The notes below the pieces were generated by a model. It did not search any database. It was not told the DNA's origin and worked only from the letters and a program-made list of their open reading frames with translations. 37,279 bases of DNA from Gammaproteobacteria bacterium (GTDB lineage Bacteria; Pseudomonadota; Gammaproteobacteria; GRL18), in assembly GCA_026196615.1 (NCBI GenBank), contig JAPHSW010000098.1, positions 1-37,279 of the forward strand, in the 5' to 3' direction. Made by a program: the position numbers and the translations under genes. Numbering within the stretch: the stretch's first letter is position 1; each line of letters opens with the position of its first letter. Shown here in pieces: positions 20,839 through 27,923 of the stretch.

Positions 20839-20932
20839 TTGATATTTGTCATGACAAAACTTTTGTCTTGATCTATGTCATGATCATTTATTGATCTATG
20901 TCATGAAAAGATCATGACACAGATCAATAAAT
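20839..20932. promoter_or_regulatory. Four TTGAT-N4-GTCATGA boxes, two forming a 21-bp inverted repeat
   Basis: Three plus-strand copies of TTGAT-N4-GTCATGA begin at 20839, 20868 and 20891, and one minus-strand copy spans 20912-20927. The last two form a 21-bp inverted repeat (20886-20906 and 20912-20932, one mismatch, five-base loop). A 14-bp perfect palindrome TTTGTCATGACAAA (20845-20858) overlaps the first copy. The half-sites resemble FNR/Anr/Dnr boxes (TTGAT-N4-ATCAA or GTCAA). They lie between moxR and the cytochrome gene, in the 346-base gap 20813-21158, which has no gene. FNR-family binding is inference. Confidence 0.6.
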
Positions 20933-21004
20933 CTAACCTTCTATCTTTTCTCATACTCGCCTATAAGTAAGCAGATATACCACTTATTTCGAATATATTA
21001 ATAT

Positions 21005-21020
21005 TGGCATATAAAATGCT
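21005..21020 (+). promoter_or_regulatory. Possible sigma-54 promoter for the cytochrome/DUF302 pair
   Basis: TGGCATATAAAATGCT keeps the invariant GG and GC ten bases apart and the TGGCA of the -24 element, but deviates at three other positions. The repeated boxes lie about 90-165 bases upstream, a distance suited to enhancer sites. The same stretch could also serve as a sigma-70 -10 (TATAAA), so this is a weak call. Confidence 0.3.
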
Positions 21021-21158
21021 AATAGCTAGCCAGTGCAATTATTTTGTGCAATAAAATCGATAAGGGGGGACTTCATCTTTGGTATATCCAAAAGACTCTT
21101 ATCAAAACTGATTTTTTAAAAATATTATAAAAACCCACAAATATCCAAGGAGAATATT

Positions 21159-21770
21159 ATGAGGTATCGTTTTTTTTATTCCATTATCATCAGTTATTTA
21201 CTTTTTTTCGGATCAAATGCACATTCTGCAGATTTGGAAAATGGTAAAGAGCTATTTAAATTTTGTACTCTTTGTCATGGTAAAGTGGGTCAGGGTGTAA
21301 TAGGAGGCGATTTTCCAAAAATTGGTGGATTACCAGAATATTATATAGCAGATCAAATTGAACGATTCGTCAAAGAAAAACGCTTTAATCCTGCAATGGT
21401 CACAATTGGTCGTCTGGAGACGATGACTAAAAAAGAAAAAGAAGATCTTGCAGCCTATATCGCTTCTATTGATATTCAAGAAGCTGCACCTACATTGACT
21501 ATCCCAACATTTATAGGTGATGCCAAAAAAGGTAAAAAACTCTACAAGGGTGACTGTAAAACTTGTCATGGAAACAAAGCCCAGGGTAAAGCCAAAAAGA
21601 ATGCACCACCAACTGCCTGGCAATATTCTGAATATTTATTGAGACAGATCGATTTCTTTAAAAATAAAGATCGTCACCATGATAATGATCCAGAAGATGA
21701 AACCTTTGATGATTATACAAAAGAAGAAATCATTGATATTCTTACTTTCATTTCAACTCTTGATGACTAA
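21159..21770 (+). CDS. Periplasmic di-heme cytochrome c4-like protein
   Basis: Electron carrier in the periplasm. The 203-residue precursor has a signal peptide (residues 1-24, cleavage after NAHSA) and two class I heme domains. The first CXXCH is C36-T-L-C39-H40 followed by GKVGQG, and the second is C133-K-T-C136-H137 followed by GNKAQG. Both are followed by the PxIGG/PPTAW-type loop of c4 cytochromes. Candidate axial Met residues (such as in RFNPAMVTIGRLETM) are seen for domain 1; domain 2 lacks an obvious late Met, so its axial ligand is uncertain. AAGGAGA six bases before the ATG is a strong ribosome site. The partner gene follows after 24 bases. Donors and acceptors are unknown. Confidence 0.88.
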   Translation: MRYRFFYSIIISYLLFFGSNAHSADLENGKELFKFCTLCHGKVGQGVIGGDFPKIGGLPEYYIADQIERFVKEKRFNPAMVTIGRLETMTKKEKEDLAAYIASIDIQEAAPTLTIPTFIGDAKKGKKLYKGDCKTCHGNKAQGKAKKNAPPTAWQYSEYLLRQIDFFKNKDRHHDNDPEDETFDDYTKEEIIDILTFISTLDD

Positions 21771-21794
21771 GCAACTCAACATAAAGGATATAAC

Positions 21795-22328
21795 ATGAAA
21801 TTTTCAAAACTTATCATTCTCAGCATAAGCCTATTTTCTTCATTCATTATTTTGAGTCAAAATAGCTTTGCTCAAGATATTATTCAAAAAGCTGATCTAA
21901 CACCTGAAATGATCGATGTATCAAATTCAGTATTAAAAATGCCTCTAAATAAAGGTGTCAGCGCTCGTGATGCACACATGTCTATCAACCTTAAAGCTGA
22001 AGAGCTTAATATGAAAAAGGTAGGTTATCTACCTGTTTCAGAGGAATTGAAAGCACGTGGCTTAAACCCACGTCATTTAGAAATTTTTCAATTTTGTAAT
22101 CCAGAAGATGCGATGAAGATGGTAGAATTCAATACACTGTATGCCGCCTATATGCCTTGTCGAATTGCTTTAGTTGAAGATACTAAAGGCAATCTCTGGT
22201 TACAAATGATTAATCTGGATATGATCATTGATAAATACCCTCTGCCAGAAGATCTGAGAAAAATTGCTGTCACTATTAACTCTCAAATGCTAGCAATCAT
22301 TACAGCAGGTGTTAAAGGAAGCTTTTAG
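21795..22328 (+). CDS. Exported DUF302-like protein
   Basis: The 177-residue product has a signal peptide (about residues 1-26, ending NSFA) and a mature domain. The segments FQFCNPEDAMKMVEFNTLYA and YMPCRIALVEDTKGNLWLQM, then NLDMIID, match the DUF302 fold, a small alpha/beta domain of unknown biochemical role often encoded near respiratory or sulfur-metabolism cytochromes. The two cysteines of FCNP and MPCR are the only ones in the mature part and could form a disulfide or bind a ligand; this is inference. An AAGGA site precedes the ATG, and the gene is expected to be co-transcribed with the cytochrome. Its TAG stop lies inside the first of the downstream tandem repeats. Confidence 0.75.
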   Translation: MKFSKLIILSISLFSSFIILSQNSFAQDIIQKADLTPEMIDVSNSVLKMPLNKGVSARDAHMSINLKAEELNMKKVGYLPVSEELKARGLNPRHLEIFQFCNPEDAMKMVEFNTLYAAYMPCRIALVEDTKGNLWLQMINLDMIIDKYPLPEDLRKIAVTINSQMLAIITAGVKGSF

Positions 22329-22468
22329 GACTTTAGAAATCTTGATTTCGTAAAAAGTCATTATCCTAGTGATTAGGACTTTAGAAATCTTGATTTCGTA
22401 AAAAGTCATTATCCTGGTGATTAGGACTTTAGAAATCTTTGATTTCATAGAAGCAGTTATCCTAATAA
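22325..22468 (+). repeat. Three tandem 48-bp hairpin repeats
   Basis: Three head-to-tail units start at 22325, 22373 and 22421. Copies 1 and 2 differ by a single base (CCTAG versus CCTGG); copy 3 is more diverged. Each unit begins TTAGGACTTTAGAAATC and ends with TTATCCT. The outer arms TAGGA/TCCTA and inner arms GAAAT/ATTTC can fold in every copy. Where copy 3 diverges, the inner stem becomes longer and perfect (GAAATC/GATTTC). Unit 1 includes the stop codon of the DUF302-like gene. There are no unique spacers, so this is not CRISPR. Confidence 0.85.
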
Positions 22469-22470
22469 TT

Positions 22471-22513
22471 AAAGCCTCTCATCAAGTATGATTTGATGAG
22501 AGGCTTTTTTTTT
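22471..22513 (+). terminator. Strong rho-independent terminator after the repeats
   Basis: Perfect 15-bp stem, AAAGCCTCTCATCAA with its complement at 22493-22507, a seven-base loop and a run of nine T (22505-22513). It ends the cytochrome/DUF302 transcript and insulates rpsA. Confidence 0.92.
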
Positions 22514-22542
22514 AAAAAAACCAATAATTCTCATATAAGTTT

Positions 22543-22571
22543 TTGATCGTTATAGTAAACACTGATATAAT
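22543..22571 (+). promoter_or_regulatory. Sigma-70 promoter of rpsA
   Basis: TTGATC (22543-22548) and TATAAT (22566-22571) with a 17-base spacer, the same hexamers as the atp promoter. Start of transcription near 22578 would give a leader of about 308 bases. The gap 22514-22885 contains this promoter and the leader hairpins, and no other gene. Confidence 0.75.
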
Positions 22572-22573
22572 AC

Positions 22574-22876
22574 ATGCCCTTCTATTACTGCTTTGCATAT
22601 TAGAAGGGCATAATTTTTCATCTGTTTTGTGACTAGTCATCAGAAACAGAAAATATAAACGTTTGATTTTTAATTAAAATATTCTAAATAACAAGTTTAT
22701 TCTTATTTTAGTTTATTTAGAAACTTAACAATTCAAACACCTTAATCGTCCCTGTTTTTAAATTTAATTATGTCGGGTTATTACTTAACTTGATGCAAAA
22801 ACAGGATTTAAAGATTTATTAACTGTAAAAACATCAGTTTTTACCTCAACATATGATCAGATTTTTTGATCAAGGA
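22574..22876 (+). promoter_or_regulatory. Structured 5' leader of rpsA
   Basis: A series of inverted repeats precedes the S1 start codon. They are ATGCCCTTCTA/TAGAAGGGCAT (22574-22584, 22601-22611; 11 bp, followed by AATTTTTC), TCTGTTT/AAACAGA (22621-22650) around the palindrome TGACTAGTCA, CCTGTTTTT/AAAAACAGG (22751-22759, 22797-22805), and GTAAAAAC-ATCA-GTTTTTAC (22825-22844). The last is TGATCA-N7-TGATCA (22854-22872), which abuts the AAGGA ribosome site at 22872-22876. E. coli S1 represses its own translation through hairpins in the same place; that this leader does so is inference. Confidence 0.5.
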
Positions 22877-22885
22877 TATACCCTA

Positions 22886-24544
22886 ATGAGCGAGAGCTTT
22901 GCTGAATTATTTGAAGAAAGTCTAAAAAAGACGGAAATGAAACCAGGCGCCCTGGTAACAGGTGTTATTGTTAGCATCGACAACGATTTTGTTGTTGTTA
23001 ATGCTGGCCTTAAATCTGAAGGTGTCATTCCTCTTAACCAATTCGCCAATGATGGTGAAATTAACATTGGTGACGAAGTAGAAGTTTCTTTAGATACAAT
23101 TGAAGATGGCTATGGTGAAACACGTTTATCTCGTGAAAAAGCGAAACGTGCTGCTGCCTGGATTCGTCTTGATAAAGCGTTCGACGCCGATGAAACTGTG
23201 ACAGGTACTATTATCGACAAGAACAAAGGTGGTTTCACTGTACAACTTGGTGAAATCAGCGCTTTCTTACCTGGATCACTGGTTGATGTTCGCCCAATTC
23301 GCGATGCTTCTTACCTTGAAGGCAAAGAGCTTGAATTTAAAGTTATCAAGCTAGACCAAAAACGCAACAACATTGTTGTTTCTCGTCGTGCTGTACTTGA
23401 AATTGCTAACTCAGCCGAGCGTGAAAAATTACTTGAGAACCTGGAAGAAGGTCAGACAGTTAAAGGTATCGTTAAGAACCTAACTGACTACGGTGCTTTC
23501 ATTGACTTAGGTGGTGTTGACGGTCTATTGCACATTACAGATATGTCCTGGAAACGCGTCAAGCATCCTAGCGAAATTATCGCTGTTGGTGATGAAATTG
23601 ATGTTAAAGTTCTTAAATATGATCGTGAGCGTACTCGTGTATCTCTTGGCCTTAAACAAACTGGCGAAGATCCTTGGTCGAAGATCAAAGAACGTTATGC
23701 TGAAGGCACTCGCATGAGTGGTAAAGTTACTAATCTGGCTGACTATGGTTGTTTCGTTGAAATCGAAGAAGGCATCGAAGGTCTGGTTCACGTATCTGAA
23801 ATGGATTGGACTAATAAAAACATCCACCCATCTAAAGTATGCAATGTTGGTGATGAAGTTGAAGTGATGGTTCAGGATATTGATCCAGAACGTCGTCGTA
23901 TCTCTCTGAGTATGAAGCAATGTTCACAAAGCCCATGGGAAGTTTTCTCAGCAACTCACGCTAAAGGCGATAAAGTCACGGGTAAGATCAAATCAATCAC
24001 TGACTTTGGTCTGTTCATTGGTTTAGAAGGCGGAATAGATGGTTTGATTCACCTTTCTGATCTGGCCTGGAACGCAACTGGCGAAGAAGAAATCACTGGC
24101 TTTAATAAAGGTGATGAATTAGAAGCAGTGGTTCTTGAAATTGATTCTGAACGCGGCCGTATCTCTCTAGGTATCAAGCAATTAGATCAAGACCCATTCT
24201 CAACTTATGTTGCTGCGAATCCTAAGGGTTCAATCGTAACAGGTACAGTTAAAGAAGTTGATGCACGTGGTGCTATCATTGAACTCGCTGAAAATGTTGA
24301 CGCAAGCTTACGTGTTTCTGAAATTTCTCAGGAAAGAATTGAAGATGCATCAACTGTCTTAAAAGTGGGTGATGAAGTTGAAGCGAAGTTCATCGGTGTT
24401 GACCGTAAGAGTCGCACAATCAACTTGTCTATCAAAGCAAAAGATGTTGCTGAAGAAGCAGAAGTTATGTCTGGATACACCGATGGTGGTTCTGCAACAA
24501 CTTCACTAGGTGATTTATTAAAAGATCAGCTAAGCAAGAAATAA
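22886..24544 (+). CDS. rpsA: 30S ribosomal protein S1
   Basis: RNA-binding protein that delivers mRNA to the 30S subunit. I start it at the ATG at 22886 (552 residues; [20 protein letters not shown]), which aligns with the E. coli start MTESFAQLFEESL and has AAGGA nine bases upstream. An in-frame ATG 11 codons earlier lacks a ribosome site. All six S1 repeats are present; repeats 3-6 have the clear cores [60 protein letters not shown] and the shorter final repeat [20 protein letters not shown]. Codon use looks more ordered than in its neighbours, as expected of a highly expressed gene. The usual neighbours cmk and ihfB are absent: the gene stands alone between terminators. Confidence 0.97.
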   Translation: MSESFAELFEESLKKTEMKPGALVTGVIVSIDNDFVVVNAGLKSEGVIPLNQFANDGEINIGDEVEVSLDTIEDGYGETRLSREKAKRAAAWIRLDKAFDADETVTGTIIDKNKGGFTVQLGEISAFLPGSLVDVRPIRDASYLEGKELEFKVIKLDQKRNNIVVSRRAVLEIANSAEREKLLENLEEGQTVKGIVKNLTDYGAFIDLGGVDGLLHITDMSWKRVKHPSEIIAVGDEIDVKVLKYDRERTRVSLGLKQTGEDPWSKIKERYAEGTRMSGKVTNLADYGCFVEIEEGIEGLVHVSEMDWTNKNIHPSKVCNVGDEVEVMVQDIDPERRRISLSMKQCSQSPWEVFSATHAKGDKVTGKIKSITDFGLFIGLEGGIDGLIHLSDLAWNATGEEEITGFNKGDELEAVVLEIDSERGRISLGIKQLDQDPFSTYVAANPKGSIVTGTVKEVDARGAIIELAENVDASLRVSEISQERIEDASTVLKVGDEVEAKFIGVDRKSRTINLSIKAKDVAEEAEVMSGYTDGGSATTSLGDLLKDQLSKK

Positions 24545-24614
24545 GCAGTATTTAAGAAAAAGCTTAAGCCTATGTTCTAACAAACAACTTAGGCTTATTA
24601 GTTAAATGCTTTAC

Positions 24615-24649
24615 AAAAAAAGGGAGTGATTTTATCACTCCCTTTTTTT
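24615..24649. terminator. Bidirectional terminator between rpsA and the PAS-GGDEF-EAL gene
   Basis: Perfect 16-bp stem AAAAAAAGGGAGTGAT with its complement at 24634-24649, a three-base loop, and an A-run on one side with a T-run on the other, so it can stop both convergent genes. A second perfect 8-bp stem, TAAGCCTA/TAGGCTTA (24565-24572, 24590-24597), precedes it. Confidence 0.93.
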
Positions 24650-24720
24650 GTAACTATCATATGAGATAGAAAAATTTATCATTCATTGATTTAAATGTTT
24701 CTATTCTGTTACATGTTTCA

Positions 24721-27700
24721 TCAAGGGGTGATTGGATAAGGCCATATACTCCTTCCGTTCTCAATATTGCTATTGAGAAACATAGAAACTTCATCTGCAC
24801 TAACAGGCTTGCTAAATAAAAACCCCTGTGCCGTTTCACATTCAAGCTTTTGTAAGGCATTCAGTTGCTTAGTTGATTCAATTCCTTCTGCAATAATTCC
24901 TTGCTCAAGATTATGACCTATTTCTATCATAGAACGAATTAAAAGTTGCGCATCCTTGTCTGTCAGTATGTCATTTATGAAGTATTTATCAATTTTTAGA
25001 CAATCAGCTGTCAGGTGCTTTAAAGATGCAAAAGATGAATACCCTGTACCAAAATCATCAATTGCCAATAAAACACCAAGTGCTTTCAAGTCTCGAAAAA
25101 CCATAAGATTTTGTTCATCTGTCTGAACCACACTTTCCGTAACTTCTAGCTCCAGTTGAGTTGGGTCCATACCGGTTTCATCAATAATACGCTTAATCAG
25201 TGACACAAAATCTATATCAAGAAAATGCTTAGGAGAAATATTAACAGCCATTCGAAGTACAGGAAAACCAGCATTTTTCCATGTGACAGCTTGATTGCAT
25301 GCTGTTCTCAAGACCCATTCGGTAAGTGGTTTTATCATACCGATCCTTTCAGCAATTGGGATAAATTCAGTTGGTGTAATATGACCTAAACGTGAATCAT
25401 GCCATCTTGATAAAGCCTCAACACCAATAATTTCGCCCGTATTTATTTTTACCTGGGGTTGATAAACAAGTGATAACTGATTTTTTTCAATAGCTTCTCT
25501 TAAATATTGCTCCACTTGAAAACGATATTCTGCCTTCTGAGTAAGCTCCTGATTATAAAAAGCATACTGATTTTTTCCATGTTCTTTTGCAGCATAAAGT
25601 GAAGTATCTGCTGCTTTTAATAGGGTTGATAGGTCTTTTCCATCATCTGGATAGTGTGCAATCCCAACACTGCAAGCAGGTTTAAACTTTCTACCAAGCA
25701 GTTCAATGGGTTTGGCAATACTATCAAGACAACGTTGAGCAACATGAACTGCAGAATAATCATCATCAACATCTTTAGTTATAATGCAAAATTCATCACC
25801 ACCAAGACGTGCAACAAAATCATTTTCTCGACAGACAAATTCCAGACGCTTGGCAATTTCTCTAAGAAGCAAATCACCCGCATCATGACCCAAACTGTCA
25901 TTAACATCTTTAAAATTATCAAGATCAATGTATAAAAGACCAAAGCGACGATGATGTCGATTCGATACTTTTATTAATTCTTCAAGATTTTGATAAAAGT
26001 GGGCACGACTGGAAAGTCCTGTTAATTCATCATTAAAGGCTAATTCACGAATACGCTTCAGATTTTGTTCGCGCTCCATAACAATTCCGGCAAGTCTCGC
26101 AGCAGATTTGAGGTCAAAAGATTCCTCTTCATCTGGAAGGGCGGGATGGTTGTAATACATTCCAAATGCACCTAAGACTTTTCCTGAAGAATTTTTTATT
26201 GGTTCAGACCAACAACAACGCATACCATGTGGAAGTGCAACCTGCTTAATCTTATCCCACTTAGGATCAGTTTCAATATTTTCCACCAGAACACGCTTCC
26301 CGGTATAAGTAGATGTGCCACATGAGCCCACACCAGGACCATTCTTGAGACCATGTATGGCATCACAATATTCCTTTGGAAGGCTTGGAGCTCCACCATG
26401 CATAAGTTTACCATCATGTAATTCAAGCATAGAACATCGTAATCCAGGATGACGTTCCTCATACATTAATGCAATTTCATCGTAAACCTTTGCCACAGGT
26501 ATTCCTGTGGCAATCATTTCCAGGATTTCAGCATTTTTACTATTAAACTTTTCTGCTATTTTTCGTTCGGTTATATCAACATGAGTTCCAACCAAACGAA
26601 TTGGCTTCTCATCAGGCTCTTGATTAACACAAAATCCACGAGATAAAACAAAAACAACATGACCATCTTTATGTTGCATTCGCATCTCAACTTCAAATAA
26701 ATCAGCTTGTCCTTTTAAAAAATCATGAACCTTTTCAAGCACCCAATTCTTATCATCTGGATGAACCAATGATGCCCATGTCTCTAGGGCATCATCAAGT
26801 TCATTTTCTTTATAGCCCAACATGCTTTTCCAGCGAGGTGAAAAATAAACTTCATTTGTTTCCAGGTTCCAGTCCCATAACCCATCATTAGCTCCTTGCA
26901 TAGCAAATGAAAAGCGTTCTTCACTTTTGGCCAGTTCACTGGTCCGCTTTTTAATCTGAGCTTCCATGGTATCAATGGTATGTTTCAGAGATTTTTCAGC
27001 CTGCTTTTTCTCCGTGATGTTCATAGAAACAACCATAAAATAATCAATTTGGTCTTTCTCATTTTTAACTGGAACTATCGTCGATTGATACCATAATTTA
27101 TTGCCTTTTGTATCCTTCACAAAAGCTTCTTGTATAATAATTTTTCCTGTCTCTTTAACCTTAACCAGATTGTTAGTCATAGGAATCTTAAATGAGTCCG
27201 GATAAAAAGACAGAGGATAGGTTTTTCCATAATACTCCGTTATGTCATCAATCTGTAGCTCTCTTATACCAGCGGAACTCATGTATTGCAGTCTAAAATC
27301 AAGATCCACAATTTTTGTACAAACTGGTGAGTTTTCAAGCCAGGCACGACTCTGCCTCTCAGAATCTCTTAGTTTTTCTGCAGCTTTTTTACGTTCATCA
27401 ATATTGCGCCCTTTAGCAGCAAGATGAGTGAGATTTCCTTGATCATCAAATATTGGATGCATACGTACATCAAGCCATACCAATTTATCACGCATTTGGA
27501 CCAAAACTTCACTACTAATAATTTGACCAAGGAGAGTATTTTCACAGGCTTTCTGAATAGAAATTTGTACTTCTTCATCATGGTTAAACCAGAAGCAGTC
27601 CCAAATATATCGACCTAAGACATCCTCTTCTTTAAGCCCTGCCATAAATAATGAAGAGTTATGGATTGCCACTAAAGAACCAGAGGTATCAATAACTACA

Positions 27701-27759
27701 GAAAAAGTGTCTGCATCATTAAATGTTTTTTGGAAATTAAATTTAGAAGGCAATGTCAT
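24721..27759 (-). CDS. PAS-PAS-PAS-GAF-GGDEF-EAL c-di-GMP enzyme
   Basis: Cytosolic multisensor protein of 1012 residues with no membrane segment. Three PAS domains lie at about 15-130, 140-255 and 280-400, the third with GLWDWNLETNEVYFSPRWKS typical of PAS_3. A GAF domain follows at about 410-565 (GPGVGSCGTSTYTGKRVLVE, then HGMRCCWSEPI), then GGDEF and EAL. The cyclase site is intact (GGDEF at residue 653), preceded by an I-site REND five residues before. The EAL half is intact (EALSRWHD near 781, NISPKHF, EVTESVV, DDFGTGYSS, LKIDKYFI, IIAEGIES, AQGFLFSKP). Both activities are therefore possible, and sensor state probably selects between them. The ligand of each sensor domain is unknown. It lies 164 bases downstream of the next large PAS gene, same strand. 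Confidence 0.93.
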   Translation of the reverse strand: MTLPSKFNFQKTFNDADTFSVVIDTSGSLVAIHNSSLFMAGLKEEDVLGRYIWDCFWFNHDEEVQISIQKACENTLLGQIISSEVLVQMRDKLVWLDVRMHPIFDDQGNLTHLAAKGRNIDERKKAAEKLRDSERQSRAWLENSPVCTKIVDLDFRLQYMSSAGIRELQIDDITEYYGKTYPLSFYPDSFKIPMTNNLVKVKETGKIIIQEAFVKDTKGNKLWYQSTIVPVKNEKDQIDYFMVVSMNITEKKQAEKSLKHTIDTMEAQIKKRTSELAKSEERFSFAMQGANDGLWDWNLETNEVYFSPRWKSMLGYKENELDDALETWASLVHPDDKNWVLEKVHDFLKGQADLFEVEMRMQHKDGHVVFVLSRGFCVNQEPDEKPIRLVGTHVDITERKIAEKFNSKNAEILEMIATGIPVAKVYDEIALMYEERHPGLRCSMLELHDGKLMHGGAPSLPKEYCDAIHGLKNGPGVGSCGTSTYTGKRVLVENIETDPKWDKIKQVALPHGMRCCWSEPIKNSSGKVLGAFGMYYNHPALPDEEESFDLKSAARLAGIVMEREQNLKRIRELAFNDELTGLSSRAHFYQNLEELIKVSNRHHRRFGLLYIDLDNFKDVNDSLGHDAGDLLLREIAKRLEFVCRENDFVARLGGDEFCIITKDVDDDYSAVHVAQRCLDSIAKPIELLGRKFKPACSVGIAHYPDDGKDLSTLLKAADTSLYAAKEHGKNQYAFYNQELTQKAEYRFQVEQYLREAIEKNQLSLVYQPQVKINTGEIIGVEALSRWHDSRLGHITPTEFIPIAERIGMIKPLTEWVLRTACNQAVTWKNAGFPVLRMAVNISPKHFLDIDFVSLIKRIIDETGMDPTQLELEVTESVVQTDEQNLMVFRDLKALGVLLAIDDFGTGYSSFASLKHLTADCLKIDKYFINDILTDKDAQLLIRSMIEIGHNLEQGIIAEGIESTKQLNALQKLECETAQGFLFSKPVSADEVSMFLNSNIENGRSIWPYPITP

Positions 27760-27923
27760 TTTATTTATTCCAGTTATTTTCTTAAATCCAACATACGGTT
27801 ACATTTGTGGTATGTACAACAGTATTTAATCATAAAAACAGGGATAACATAGACCCAGTCAATATGTATCTTAATATCATCCTACAATATTTCTGTAAAA
27901 TATAGAATTAGACTAATTCCAAT

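Noticed and set aside
22325-22468. CRISPR array
   Set aside because: The 48-bp units are directly adjacent, without variable spacers, there are no cas genes, and a terminator follows.
22853-22885. Upstream ATG extension of S1 by 11 residues
   Set aside because: The extension ([11 protein letters not shown]) is not part of S1 in other bacteria, lacks a ribosome site, and contains the AAGGA that serves the ATG at 22886.
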